A stretch of DNA of 64,000 nt from Leptospiraceae bacterium (GTDB lineage: Bacteria; Spirochaetota; Leptospiria; Leptospirales; Leptonemataceae): NCBI GenBank assembly GCA_026005135.1, contig BPKM01000002.1, positions 248,001 to 312,000 on the forward strand, read 5' to 3'. Positions 18,534 through 27,411 of the stretch are shown here, in pieces. The notes under the pieces were generated by a model, which ran no database searches, had not been told where the DNA came from, and saw only the letters and a program-made list of their open reading frames with translations. Within the stretch, counting starts at the first letter, position 1; every line of letters starts with the position of its first letter. The translations under genes and the position numbers were made by a program.

Positions 18534-19373
18534 TTAATCTAAAATAACATAAGCAGAAACAACTAAACGTTTATACCATTCTTCGGAAAGCCAGGTAAAA
18601 CCATCATCTCCCCAATCTTTTCCAGCTGAATTTTGTATATAATATCGCCTTTTTTTTAAATCATATCCTACAATTCCTACGGTATGTTTTCCTAAAAACT
18701 TTCCTTCTGGTTCATAATAATCTTTATCTAAGTTTAAAAAATTTTCCGTAATAAATAAGGTTGTAATGATAACTTTTTTATTATAAAGAAACGTAGCAAT
18801 CTGATATATATCTAAGGGATCGATTCGGGCAAAATTCTGTATTTTATATTCTCCTGCTATCTTTACTATATAAGGTGTTGGTTGAATTTTATAATCAAAT
18901 TCTTTATAAGGCATTAAAGTAATAGGTGGACAACCAGAATTTTTTAATAAATATAAAGCATCAATTATTTCAATCCCCTGATCTTTACCATTATTTAATA
19001 AATTATAAACAAAGGCTGGAGAACAATAATAATTTTTTTTATACTTAAATTGCTGATAAAAATAACTTAATGCTAAATAACCAGTAGCAAATGCTGTACT
19101 CGATGCCTGTCTTCCCTGATTCATAACTGGAGGTAAATCATTTAAAATCAATTTTTCTGGCATTTCATAATTCCTGGGTGTAATAAGGATTGGTATTTCT
19201 TTTTCTTTTTCTGTCCAGCGAGGTCCTAAAGGAACTTCCTTTAACTGCCATTTTTTAATATTTCTATTTTTTATTAAAAATTTTGGTCCACTAATAATTC
19301 TTCCAGATTCATCAACTGTTATACAACTTAAAAGTATTAACAGAATAACTATATTATATAAAAAAAACTTCAT
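18534..19373 (-). CDS. Papain-family (C1A-like) lipoprotein with Cys-to-Ser active site
   Basis: This 279-residue lipoprotein has a signal peptide ending in a good lipobox (LLSC, C17). The papain fold is visible: LPPVMNQGRQASSTAFATGY (residues 80-99) aligns with the family motif QGxCGSCWAF, but the catalytic Cys position is Ser92 and the preceding disulfide Cys is Gln89. The His (GKHTVGIVGYD, H230) and Asn (YIQNSAGKDWG, N248) are kept. It is therefore either a serine-nucleophile variant or a binding-only pseudopeptidase on the cell surface or in the periplasm. It is divergent from hemCD with a 54-bp gap. Confidence 0.82.
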   Translation of the reverse strand: MKFFLYNIVILLILLSCITVDESGRIISGPKFLIKNRNIKKWQLKEVPLGPRWTEKEKEIPILITPRNYEMPEKLILNDLPPVMNQGRQASSTAFATGYLALSYFYQQFKYKKNYYCSPAFVYNLLNNGKDQGIEIIDALYLLKNSGCPPITLMPYKEFDYKIQPTPYIVKIAGEYKIQNFARIDPLDIYQIATFLYNKKVIITTLFITENFLNLDKDYYEPEGKFLGKHTVGIVGYDLKKRRYYIQNSAGKDWGDDGFTWLSEEWYKRLVVSAYVILD

Positions 19374-19427
19374 ATATACATTTTTAATTTTATTGATAAG
19401 AACTAAAAGAAAAAAAATTTATCTAAA

Positions 19428-21113
19428 GTGAAAAAAATCAGAATAGCGACTCGTGGTTCTCATTTAGCTTTAGCACAGGCAAAATATGTAGAAAATTTGT
19501 TACAAAAAAAAAATTACGAAACAGAAATCGTTATAATTAAAACAACTGGTGATATTAATTACGCTTCTTTTTCCGAATTAGCAAAAAAAGGAGATGAAAC
19601 GAAAGGTTTATTTACAAAAGAAATAGAAGAAGCTTTATTAAATCATTTAGCAGATATTGCTGTACATTCTTTAAAGGATTTACCCACAAAATCACCAGAA
19701 GAATTAGTTATAGCTGCTTTACCACAACGTTTGGATTTTAGAGATTACTGGATATTTCCTAAAAGCAAGAAAATACAAGATCAATTTCCTTATATAAAAA
19801 GTAATGGTAAAATTGGTACTTCTTCATTACGAAGAAAATCTTTATTAAAATATTTATGTCCTTCTTTAGAATTTATTGATATACGTGGTAATGTTCCTAC
19901 AAGAATAAAAAAACTTTTTGCTGAAAATGGTCCAGATGCAATTTTACTTTCTGGCGCTGGAATAGAACGATTATCAAAAGAAAAGGATTGGATAGAAAAA
20001 GAACTATTAGAAAAAATAGAAATGATTCCCTTAGATCCAGAATGGTTCCCTCCTGCTCCAGGACAAGGAACAATTGCAGTACAATGTAGAAAAAATGATC
20101 AAGAGATAATTAAAATATTACAAGATATTCATAATAAAGAAATTGAAGAAATTATTAATATAGAAAGAGGATTACTTTCGAAATTAGAAGGTGGATGCCA
20201 TCTTCCCTTAGGTATTCATGCAAAAAAAACAGAAAAAGATAATTTATATCAAGCGAATATTTTTCTTGGCAAAGATTATCCTTATACTAAAAAAAATAAA
20301 GATTTTTATTTTACCAGATATCATAAAGATAAAAATAAACTCGTAGAATTTTTATACGAAGAATTAACTAAGGAAATTCCCATTGTTATTTTTGGTAAAA
20401 AGCAAAAAAAAGAAATTCTAAAACAAAAATTCAATAAAGATAATATATATTTTATCAATATAATGGATATCATTTATTATGATAATTTTATAAAAAATAT
20501 CATAAATAATAATACAATAAACATTCAATCTTATACTATCTATGCAATATTTAGTGCTGAAGGTATTCGAAGCTTAAAAAAACAAAACTTTCAATTTGAT
20601 AAAAACGATATCATTGCTCTTAATGGTAAAAAATCAAAAGAGATTTTACTGCAAAACTTTCCCGAAATCAATACAAATAATCTTATACTAAGTGAAGATG
20701 GAACTGCTTCTGGTATAGCAAAAAAGATTATCAATTTATATAAACCACAGGAAGTTAAAATTATTGCTATTACTGCAAAAGAAAGTAGAGATGAATTTTT
20801 CGAACTATTACAAAAACAAGATTATTTTATTGAAAGGTGGATAACTTACGAAACAAAAACAAGAATTTTAGATAAAAAAGAATTACAATCATTACCAGTA
20901 AACGCTTATTTTATTTTTGGTAGTCCTTCGTTATTTGATGCTTTTTATAATTCACTTAGAGAAAATAATATAGATAAAAACATTTTTCTAAATTCTGTTC
21001 GTTTTATTAGTTTAGGAAAAACAACCTTTCAACATATACTTCGTTATAATATTCCGGTCTATGCTATGGCAAAAGAACCAGATTACGAAAAAATTATACA
21101 AGAATTAGTATAA
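19428..21113 (+). CDS. hemC: Porphobilinogen deaminase / uroporphyrinogen-III synthase fusion
   Basis: This bifunctional heme-pathway enzyme has 561 residues. Residues 1-315 are HemC: ATRGSHLALAQ, AVHSLKDLPT, GTSSLRRKSLL, IRGNVPTRIKK, and the dipyrromethane-cofactor cysteine in LEGGCHLPL (C257). Residues about 325-561 have the two-lobed HemD pattern (FSAEGIRSLKKQ, ILSEDGTASGIAKKI, YFIFGSPSLFDAFY). The fusion would turn porphobilinogen into uroporphyrinogen III in one polypeptide. A GTG start is used (MKKIRIATRGS), with no Shine-Dalgarno sequence. Heme synthesis is a leptospiral trait not shared by Treponema or Borrelia. No other hem gene is in the window. Confidence 0.93.
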   Translation: MKKIRIATRGSHLALAQAKYVENLLQKKNYETEIVIIKTTGDINYASFSELAKKGDETKGLFTKEIEEALLNHLADIAVHSLKDLPTKSPEELVIAALPQRLDFRDYWIFPKSKKIQDQFPYIKSNGKIGTSSLRRKSLLKYLCPSLEFIDIRGNVPTRIKKLFAENGPDAILLSGAGIERLSKEKDWIEKELLEKIEMIPLDPEWFPPAPGQGTIAVQCRKNDQEIIKILQDIHNKEIEEIINIERGLLSKLEGGCHLPLGIHAKKTEKDNLYQANIFLGKDYPYTKKNKDFYFTRYHKDKNKLVEFLYEELTKEIPIVIFGKKQKKEILKQKFNKDNIYFINIMDIIYYDNFIKNIINNNTINIQSYTIYAIFSAEGIRSLKKQNFQFDKNDIIALNGKKSKEILLQNFPEINTNNLILSEDGTASGIAKKIINLYKPQEVKIIAITAKESRDEFFELLQKQDYFIERWITYETKTRILDKKELQSLPVNAYFIFGSPSLFDAFYNSLRENNIDKNIFLNSVRFISLGKTTFQHILRYNIPVYAMAKEPDYEKIIQELV

Positions 21114-21210
21114 AGTATGTTTATTATTTTTCACTAAATCTTTTTTAAACATATTTCTTAACTTCTAACTTAACTCTTTATTTTAGTATATCAATCAATA
21201 TTTAATTTAT

Positions 21211-21238
21211 TTGACAGCTAATTAATATACTTTATTTT
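21211..21238 (+). promoter_or_regulatory. Promoter of the DUF1554 lipoprotein gene
   Basis: TTGACA (21211-21216), 16 nt, then TATTTT (21233-21238). The predicted start is about 21245 and the ATG is at 21246, with no Shine-Dalgarno sequence. Confidence 0.5.
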
Positions 21239-21245
21239 TTTAAAT

Positions 21246-22004
21246 ATGAATAAAGTTAATTTTCTGGTTTTACTTTTTTATTTCTGTTTTATTCTAACCT
21301 GTTATTATGATAATACAAAAAGCCCTTATGATCCAAGGACACTTAGTGGATTTTATCTTACTTTTTGCTTTACTGGAATTCTTAATTGTGATGGTAAAAA
21401 CTTATCTAACAATACAAATAATAATTCTATAAATAATCCTTCTTGTAATCCTTGTAGGATTTTTGTATCTACAAATAGATATGATGGAAATTTAGGAGGA
21501 ATAACTGGTGCTGACAATATATGCAATAATGATCCAAATAAACCAAATACTTCTTTATATAAAGCATTATTAGTTGATGGAACAAATCGTGTTGCCTGTA
21601 TATCACCTAATTGTTCTACAAACGGCATTTCTGAACATATAGATTGGGTATTAAAACCTAATACAACTTATATTAGAGCAAATGGATCCACTTTTATTTT
21701 TACAACAAATTCTGATGGTATTTTTATTTTTGGTACAGCTAATAATTCTATTAGTGATGGTCCCCCTTCCACTATTTATTTTATTTGGACTGGATTAAAT
21801 CAGGATTGGACAATTTATACTTTTTCTTCTACAGAGAGAGATTGTAATGATTGGAATAGTAATTCTTCTGCTTATATAACAAAATATGGAAAATCTACAT
21901 TTAGCGATTATAATATGATTAGTTTTGGAATAGATAATTGTAACCAAGTTGGTACTGCTTCTGGTCCAAGCAGTTATTATCATTTATATTGTGTTGAACA
22001 ATAA
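21246..22004 (+). CDS. DUF1554 lipoprotein
   Basis: This 252-residue exported protein has a hydrophobic leader ending in a lipobox (FILTC). From about residue 75 it is a DUF1554 domain: CRIFVSTNRYDGNLGGITGADNIC (split by variable bases), a LYKALLVDG strand, and the closing WNSNSSAYITKYG, FGIDNC and HLYCVEQ elements with paired cysteines. DUF1554 is best known from Leptospira, where it occurs in many surface or secreted lipoproteins; its lectin-like appearance is suggestive only. This strongly supports the taxonomic assignment. It converges on the ferredoxin gene with a 4-bp gap. Confidence 0.88.
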   Translation: MNKVNFLVLLFYFCFILTCYYDNTKSPYDPRTLSGFYLTFCFTGILNCDGKNLSNNTNNNSINNPSCNPCRIFVSTNRYDGNLGGITGADNICNNDPNKPNTSLYKALLVDGTNRVACISPNCSTNGISEHIDWVLKPNTTYIRANGSTFIFTTNSDGIFIFGTANNSISDGPPSTIYFIWTGLNQDWTIYTFSSTERDCNDWNSNSSAYITKYGKSTFSDYNMISFGIDNCNQVGTASGPSSYYHLYCVEQ

Positions 22005-22008
22005 TAAA

Positions 22009-22353
22009 TCATTTCCAAATTTTATATTCTTCTATTTTCTCTGGTTGATTATTTAAGATATAATATTGAAGGATTTTTTCTATTACTTCGGGATTACATT
22101 TCTTAAACCAGATTCCTTGTGGATATATACACATAATTGGACCTTCTGTACAAACTCTTAAGCAATTTGCCTTTGTGCGAAAAACAATACCTTCTTGTGA
22201 CAGTTTTAATTCATTTAAACGTTTTTTTAGATATTCCCAGGATTCCAATCCCTGTTCTTTACTACAACATTTTGGTTTTGTCTGATCAGCACATAAAAAG
22301 ATATGATATTTTAAATTTTTTAATTTTAAATTTTCTAAAACATTTTTCTGCAT
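22009..22353 (-). CDS. Thioredoxin-like [2Fe-2S] ferredoxin
   Basis: This 114-residue soluble protein opens with HIFLCADQTKPKCC, and later has NCLRVCTEGPIMCIYP and FKKC, the cysteine layout of thioredoxin-fold 2Fe-2S ferredoxins (CbiW/NuoE-like). It probably carries electrons; the partner is unknown. It is the last gene of the leftward dnaN-recF-DciA-Zn-ribbon-epimerase run, 21 nt after the epimerase. Confidence 0.8.
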   Translation of the reverse strand: MQKNVLENLKLKNLKYHIFLCADQTKPKCCSKEQGLESWEYLKKRLNELKLSQEGIVFRTKANCLRVCTEGPIMCIYPQGIWFKKCNPEVIEKILQYYILNNQPEKIEEYKIWK

Positions 22354-22374
22354 TTAAACCATATTCATTCATGA

Positions 22375-23289
22375 TTAAGTCGTTAATAAATTTTTTAATG
22401 CATAGTCAATTGTTTTATATCGAAATTCAAAACCTTCTTTATTCAAACGATCAGGTATAACACGAGTACTACTTAATATTAATTCCGACATTTCTCCCAT
22501 TAATAACTGAATGACAAAATCTGGAATGTTAGGTAATAGCAATGGTCTTTGTAAATAGTGGGCAGATTTTTTCATTAATTCTTCTAAAGTAACTGGATTG
22601 GGTGCTGTTCCATTATATATACCATTCGCTGTTTGGTTTACAATAAAATATTCAAAAATTCGAAGTAAATCTTCTATATGGATCCAGCTTACATATTGTT
22701 TTCCTGATCCTGGTATTGCACCAAGGAAAAATTTAATAGGCATAATCATCTTAGGAAATCCACCTTCTTCTTTGTCTAAAACAAATCCTATTCTAATTTG
22801 TACCTTTCTTATTTCTGGATGAAGATTTATAGATGCCTGTTCCCATTGAATACCTGTTTCTGCTAAAAATCCTTTTCCAGGTGGGCTTGTTTCCGTTAAT
22901 ATTTCATCTTTTCTATCTCCATAATAACCAATAGCAGAAGCTAATATAGCAACTTCTGGTCTTTTATCTAAATTATTATGATTTAAAATTTCGCATAAAA
23001 ACGTAGTACTGTTTACTCTACTTTGAATAATAATATTTTTGTAATTTTCGTCCCATTTTTTTTCAGCAATATTCGCACCAGCTAAATGTATTATTGCATC
23101 TGCATTTTGTATTGCTTTCTTTCCTTCTTCTGATATATTTTTATTATCTGGATCCCACTTATAGCATGGTATATTCTTATATGATTTACCACTTCGAGAA
23201 ATATGAATTATTTTATAGTTTTTGCTAAGATAATCTGTTAATTTTCTTCCAAGAAATCCACTCCCACCTGTTATAACAATTGTATCCAT
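22375..23289 (-). CDS. TIGR01777-family NAD(P)-dependent epimerase
   Basis: This 304-residue Rossmann-fold SDR protein of the YfcH/TIGR01777 type has the N-terminal dinucleotide site TGGSGFLGRKL, a HLAGANIAEKKW segment, SAIGYYGDR near the catalytic tyrosine, SWIHIEDLLRI, NGTAPNPVTLEELM and a DUF1731-like C-terminus (LLPNIPDFVIQLLMGEMSEL). The substrate is unknown. It lies in the leftward gene run from dnaN. Confidence 0.9.
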   Translation of the reverse strand: MDTIVITGGSGFLGRKLTDYLSKNYKIIHISRSGKSYKNIPCYKWDPDNKNISEEGKKAIQNADAIIHLAGANIAEKKWDENYKNIIIQSRVNSTTFLCEILNHNNLDKRPEVAILASAIGYYGDRKDEILTETSPPGKGFLAETGIQWEQASINLHPEIRKVQIRIGFVLDKEEGGFPKMIMPIKFFLGAIPGSGKQYVSWIHIEDLLRIFEYFIVNQTANGIYNGTAPNPVTLEELMKKSAHYLQRPLLLPNIPDFVIQLLMGEMSELILSSTRVIPDRLNKEGFEFRYKTIDYALKNLLTT

Positions 23290-23337
23290 AATTATAATTA
23301 TTTTTTTATGAATTATTTTGACTACAATTTTTTTTTA

Positions 23338-23706
23338 TTACATTAATTGTGATGGATCGATTTTACCTTTTTCTTTAAATACACCATCATTTGTTATACA
23401 ATAAGGACAACCATAAATATGGACTTTTCTCTTTTTTGTTGGATCTTTTACTTCATCAAATGCTGCAATTAAATAATCTTTTTGTGTTAAAATAGTTCCA
23501 CATATAGGACAAATTCTTAAACGCTTTTCTACTTCTTTTTGTTGATTTTCTTTTAAAGTTTTTTTAATCGCTCGTTGTAAGCTTTCCGGAGTTTTTGGTT
23601 CATTTCTAACGATATTTTTAGTTTTGGTATTATCTAATAAATCAAGTAAGTATAATATAATTAGAGTTGCAATTAATAATCCTAAAATACTTGTTATTAA
23701 CATCAT
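23338..23706 (-). CDS. Membrane-anchored zinc-ribbon protein
   Basis: This 122-residue protein has one N-terminal membrane helix (residues 3-22), a basic linker, then two CxxC knuckles (CPICGTIL and GCPYCIT) about 35 residues apart that should bind one zinc. The role is unknown. Its start overlaps the DUF721 stop by 4 nt, so it is translationally coupled to the replication genes. The two leading methionines leave the exact start open by one codon. Confidence 0.7.
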   Translation of the reverse strand: MMLITSILGLLIATLIILYLLDLLDNTKTKNIVRNEPKTPESLQRAIKKTLKENQQKEVEKRLRICPICGTILTQKDYLIAAFDEVKDPTKKRKVHIYGCPYCITNDGVFKEKGKIDPSQLM

Positions 23707-24179
23707 ATTTTATTTTTTAATATCTTTTTTATATCTTCCAATAAATTACTATTTTTATAAGAATTGTCGTTATGTTTTTTTATATTTTGTATATTTTTAC
23801 TTTTCGTTATTTTATTTTCTGTAGTATGGGTATAGATTTCTTGATCTTTAATCTTATGATATGGTATTTCTCTAATAGTTTTTATATTTTCTCCAATGGC
23901 AAGATATAATTTTTGATTGATTTGAGGTAGTAAAAATAAAACTTCCTGCAAAACTATTTTCGAATCTACTTTAACGTATAATATATAGTTTTTAACATAT
24001 TTTAATTCAATTTTATTTGCATATTTTCCCAATAGTTTTTTCCAGTTCTCATAAAGATATAATTCAATTTTTTTATCTTTATCCAGACTAATATTAAAAA
24101 GTTTTTCTAAAATTTTATCTTTATCTTTTTTTGATAATTTTAAAGGTTTTTTATTAGAGTAAAGTAAATCAAAATTCAT
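23703..24179 (-). CDS. DUF721/DciA-family protein
   Basis: This 158-residue basic protein overlaps recF by 11 nt. The central block YENWKKLLGKYANKIELKYVKNYILYVKVDSKIVLQEVLFL has the DUF721 pattern (W..ivG..la..t....l..g.L.v.v.s...). In bacteria lacking DnaC/DnaI, DUF721 proteins (DciA) help load the replicative helicase, and a position directly after recF next to the origin fits that role. The C-terminal third is a Lys/Asn-rich disordered tail. Confidence 0.72.
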   Translation of the reverse strand: MNFDLLYSNKKPLKLSKKDKDKILEKLFNISLDKDKKIELYLYENWKKLLGKYANKIELKYVKNYILYVKVDSKIVLQEVLFLLPQINQKLYLAIGENIKTIREIPYHKIKDQEIYTHTTENKITKSKNIQNIKKHNDNSYKNSNLLEDIKKILKNKI

Positions 24180-25275
24180 TTTTTATTTTCCCTGATTCAA
24201 TTTCAAAAATTTTACATTGATTTCCTTTTAATTCTTTAAACATTTTCATATCATCTTCAAAATTTGGTGTTGTAAAAAATGCCTGTCCACAATCTACTAA
24301 TAAGTCTAAAAAATATTTCCTCCTATGTTGGTCCAGTTCTCTTATTACATCATCTATAAATAATATAGGTTTGATTTGAAATTTTTCAACTAAAATATCA
24401 TATTGTGCTAATTTTAAGGAAAGAGCCACTGTTCTTCTCTGACCCTGACTGAATGATAAGGTAATATCTTTATGTTTATTATCAATTAATAAAAATTTAT
24501 CTCTATGAATTCCTTTAGTTGTTGTTCCAGCATAAATATCTTTGTAGCGATTATTTAAAAATTCCTTTTCAAAAGAATTTATATCATTTTGTTCTAAGAA
24601 AATAAAAAGTTCATCGTTTTCATTGGAAATTTCTTTTACTCTTTTATAAAAATAATTCTTAAATTTATCAATATATATTTGTCTTTTTTCCATAATTTTT
24701 ATAGAATGTTTTATCAATTTATTATCCCAGAAATCTAATTCATTAACAGAAGATTTTTTTTCTAAAATACGTTTTAATAATTCATTTCTTTGTTTTAAAC
24801 ACTTTTGATATTCAATTAAAGTATTTAAATATTCTATATCAATCAAAGAAAAAAGATAATCAAAAAAACTTCTTCTTTTAGAAATAGAGTTTACATATTC
24901 TAAATCATCTGGAACAAAAAAAACACCAATTATATCAGAAATCAAATCTGATATTTTGTTTACTTTTTTACCATTTTTTTTAACTTTTTTACGTAAAGAT
25001 TGATTTACTTTTTCAACACCAACTTCATAAATATGATCTTCTTCTTTCTTTTCGAGCAGAAGCTTTAAATAAAAATAATATGCATTAGAATGAATCAGTT
25101 CATTATCTGGAACTCCTCTAAATGATCGGAATAAAACAAAATATCCAATCGCTTCTATTAAATTGGTTTTTCCTGCTGCATTTTTACCAATAAAAAAATT
25201 TATAGAATTAGAAAAACTTAATTCCTCTTTGATATAATTTCTAAAATTCTCTAAATAAAGAGTTTTAATAATCAC
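24169..25275 (-). CDS. recF: DNA replication and repair protein RecF
   Basis: This 368-residue SMC-like ATPase acts in gap repair. The Walker A GKNAAGKTN is at residues 30-38, the signature motif SFSQGQRRTVALSLKLAQ lies near residue 270, followed by Walker B LFIDDVIRELD and the D-loop region. The usual RecF opening (LYLENFRNY) is present. It starts 12 nt after dnaN, the standard gene order. Confidence 0.95.
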   Translation of the reverse strand: MIIKTLYLENFRNYIKEELSFSNSINFFIGKNAAGKTNLIEAIGYFVLFRSFRGVPDNELIHSNAYYFYLKLLLEKKEEDHIYEVGVEKVNQSLRKKVKKNGKKVNKISDLISDIIGVFFVPDDLEYVNSISKRRSFFDYLFSLIDIEYLNTLIEYQKCLKQRNELLKRILEKKSSVNELDFWDNKLIKHSIKIMEKRQIYIDKFKNYFYKRVKEISNENDELFIFLEQNDINSFEKEFLNNRYKDIYAGTTTKGIHRDKFLLIDNKHKDITLSFSQGQRRTVALSLKLAQYDILVEKFQIKPILFIDDVIRELDQHRRKYFLDLLVDCGQAFFTTPNFEDDMKMFKELKGNQCKIFEIESGKIKNEF

Positions 25276-25287
25276 TCTATATATTTA

Positions 25288-26415
25288 TTAATCCTGGATC
25301 TTCATAGGCATAACAATAGATAAAAATTCTTTATCATCTGGATCAAAAAACATAGCTGGTGCTTCGGAAGATTGAAATGTCATTAAAACTTTTTCACATG
25401 TTAATGCTTCTAATACATCAATTAAATAATTTGAATTAAAGCCAATTAAAATATCACCATTAAAATTTATTTCTAATCCATCTTCTACTTTTCCTAAATC
25501 TGGTGTTGCAGACTTAACCATTAATAAATTATCTTTAAAATGCAATTGTACTTGCTTATTGGGATCAGGTGCAAAAACCATAGCCTGTTTTATAGCATCG
25601 ATAAATTCTTCTCGATAAATTTCTACTTTATGTGGTTGATCTTTTGGTATAACTTGATTATAGTCTGGAAATGAACCTTCAATTAATTTAGATGTAAAAT
25701 AAATATCCCCTGCTTTAATATAAATTTGATGATTATTTTCATCATATGCTATTTGAACTTCAGATGCATTTGATAATAATTTCATAATTTCTTTTACAGA
25801 TCGAGAAGGAATGATTATAGAATTTCCTTTTAAAAAATTTTGTTCTATTCTTTTTATTAATGATAATCTTCTTCCATCTGTTGCAACGAAATGTAATAAA
25901 TCATCTTTATGCTCTACAAAAATTCCATTAAAAACTACTCTTGCATCATCTACTGCTGCGGCATATAATACTTTCTCCAACATTTCTATAATTACTGCTG
26001 GATTAACAGAAATAAAATCCAAACCATCTAATTGAAATGGCATAGGGAATTCTTCAGGAGCTTTCCCCATAATTTCTATATTGGTTTTATATTTTTTTTC
26101 CTGTTCTTCATTGCCATTCTGGATTATAACTTTTTCTCCCTCATTTATAATAAATTTCATTGTATCATAACGAAAACCTTTGACAAGGTCTGCTAATTTT
26201 TTACCAGGTAATAATATACTACCTTCTCTTATTATAGTTGCTGGAACCTTGTCTCTTAAAGAACGTTCCAGATCTGTTGCAGTAATGGAAATTGCTCCAT
26301 TTTCTGTTTCTATTAAAACATTGCTAACAATTTCATTGATCTCTTTTGTTGAAGTAATAGTTGTAACTGTACTTAGTGCTTTTGATAGTTCATTTTTATT
26401 TATAATGAATTCCAT
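25288..26415 (-). CDS. dnaN: DNA polymerase III beta subunit (sliding clamp)
   Basis: This 375-residue clamp has the expected length and three-domain repeat. Recognisable parts are EFIINKNELSKALSTVTTIT at the start, the domain-2 HFVATDGRRLSLIKR stretch, EGSFPDYNQVIPK, and the C-terminal IVMPMKIQD. The GGAG ribosome-binding site lies just upstream. It is the first gene of a leftward run and borders a candidate origin region. dnaA, normally its upstream neighbour, is not there. Confidence 0.96.
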   Translation of the reverse strand: MEFIINKNELSKALSTVTTITSTKEINEIVSNVLIETENGAISITATDLERSLRDKVPATIIREGSILLPGKKLADLVKGFRYDTMKFIINEGEKVIIQNGNEEQEKKYKTNIEIMGKAPEEFPMPFQLDGLDFISVNPAVIIEMLEKVLYAAAVDDARVVFNGIFVEHKDDLLHFVATDGRRLSLIKRIEQNFLKGNSIIIPSRSVKEIMKLLSNASEVQIAYDENNHQIYIKAGDIYFTSKLIEGSFPDYNQVIPKDQPHKVEIYREEFIDAIKQAMVFAPDPNKQVQLHFKDNLLMVKSATPDLGKVEDGLEINFNGDILIGFNSNYLIDVLEALTCEKVLMTFQSSEAPAMFFDPDDKEFLSIVMPMKIQD

Positions 26416-26881
26416 ATTTAGCTCCTCAATAATATTTTTTATTTATTTATATATGTACTTGTACACATGTGGTATTGTGACATTTTTATGTATTGTAATT
26501 CCCATATATAAGAATTCCTAATTTAATTTTCGGGAAATTTTTATAAATATATATAAAATTCTTTGATTTCTGTTTTGCTTGTTACGTCAACACAAATGTG
26601 ATTCTTATGTGAGTTATTTCATAAATTATTCACAATTCTATGTAGTATTAAAATTAAATGTCACAAGAAATGGGAAATTATTCACATAATTAATTAGTGT
26701 TTTTTATATAAAATGAATTGAATACTACATAAATGAAATTATGTCTATTAAAATGAAACGTTTGACCGCATAAGGTATTAAAAAAAAATAGTGTTTGTTT
26801 TATTTAGACCAGGTAAAATTTAGTTAAACAGAATTAATAAGTAAAAATATAATTATGTATTGTTAGAAAGGAGTTATAACA
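26416..26881. other. Candidate chromosomal replication origin (oriC) between dnaN and rpmH
   Basis: This 466-bp noncoding, extremely AT-rich region separates leftward dnaN from rightward rpmH. It contains two perfect DnaA boxes TTATTCACA (26626-26634 and 26678-26686, same orientation, 52 bp apart) and one near match TTGTACACA (26459-26467). AT-rich stretches that could unwind lie at about 26437-26457 and 26535-26560. In most bacteria this interval is rpmH-oriC-dnaA-dnaN; here dnaA itself is missing from it. The strand switch also fits an origin. Confidence 0.6.
26626..26686 (+). promoter_or_regulatory. Pair of consensus DnaA boxes
   Basis: Two exact TTATNCACA matches (TTATTCACA) on the plus strand at 26626-26634 and 26678-26686 lie in the noncoding gap upstream of rpmH. 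Confidence 0.65.
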
Positions 26882-27037
26882 ATGAAGAGAACTTATCAAC
26901 CTTCAAAAATTTCAAGATTAAGAACACATGGATTTAGAAAAAGAATGTCAACAAAAAATGGAAGAAAAGTTTTATCAAATAGAAGAAAAAAAGGAAGATG
27001 GAAACTTACAGTATCGGACGAAGTATTTAGAAAGTAA
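26882..27037 (+). CDS. rpmH: 50S ribosomal protein L34
   Basis: This 51-residue, very basic protein starts [19 protein letters not shown], the invariant L34 opening, followed by [25 protein letters not shown] lies upstream at the ideal distance. The C-terminus is a few residues longer than usual ([12 protein letters not shown]) because the gene overlaps the start of rnpA. It belongs to the rightward rpmH-rnpA-yidC-jag-mnmE run. Confidence 0.97.
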   Translation: MKRTYQPSKISRLRTHGFRKRMSTKNGRKVLSNRRKKGRWKLTVSDEVFRK

Positions 27038-27401
27038 TAAAAAATATATTATAAAAAGTAAAAAAGAAATAGCAGAAATTTTTAATAAAGGTGAAGTTTT
27101 TTTTACAAAAGATCTGAAGATTATCTATAAAAAAAGATTCAATGGAAAAATTAGATTTGTTCCATGTGTATCTAAAAAATGGGGTAAAACGCATGAAAGA
27201 AATCGATTTAAAAGGTTAGTACGTGAAGCTATGTGGGAAGTAATAAAAGATTTAGAAAAAAAGAATCAACTTAATCTTTATCATTTAGATATAGCAATTT
27301 TGCCAAAAAATTTAAGAATAAAAGAAAAAGACTATAAATTGAATCATCTTTTACCACAAATCTATTTTTTTTTAAAAAAGCAACAAAATAAAGACAACTA
27401 A
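26928..27401 (+). CDS. rnpA: Ribonuclease P protein component, reading frame overlapping rpmH
   Basis: This is the protein subunit of RNase P (tRNA 5' maturation). The conserved core is clear: [17 protein letters not shown] near residue 45 and the RNR signature [19 protein letters not shown] near residue 85. The only start codons in this frame are ATGs at 26928 and 26955, both inside rpmH, so the protein must carry an N-terminal extension of ~35-45 residues (Glu/Lys/Gln-rich) encoded in a frame overlapping L34. No ATG, GTG or TTG occurs between the rpmH stop and the RnpA core. No clear Shine-Dalgarno sequence is seen, so translation may be coupled to rpmH. Confidence 0.85.
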   Translation: MDLEKECQQKMEEKFYQIEEKKEDGNLQYRTKYLESNKKYIIKSKKEIAEIFNKGEVFFTKDLKIIYKKRFNGKIRFVPCVSKKWGKTHERNRFKRLVREAMWEVIKDLEKKNQLNLYHLDIAILPKNLRIKEKDYKLNHLLPQIYFFLKKQQNKDN

Positions 27402-27411
27402 AGGAATTCTT

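Noticed and set aside
26459..26480. CACATGTG palindrome upstream of dnaN as a regulator operator
   Set aside because: Short and isolated; no second copy seen at other promoters, so only noted as part of the origin region (near DnaA box).
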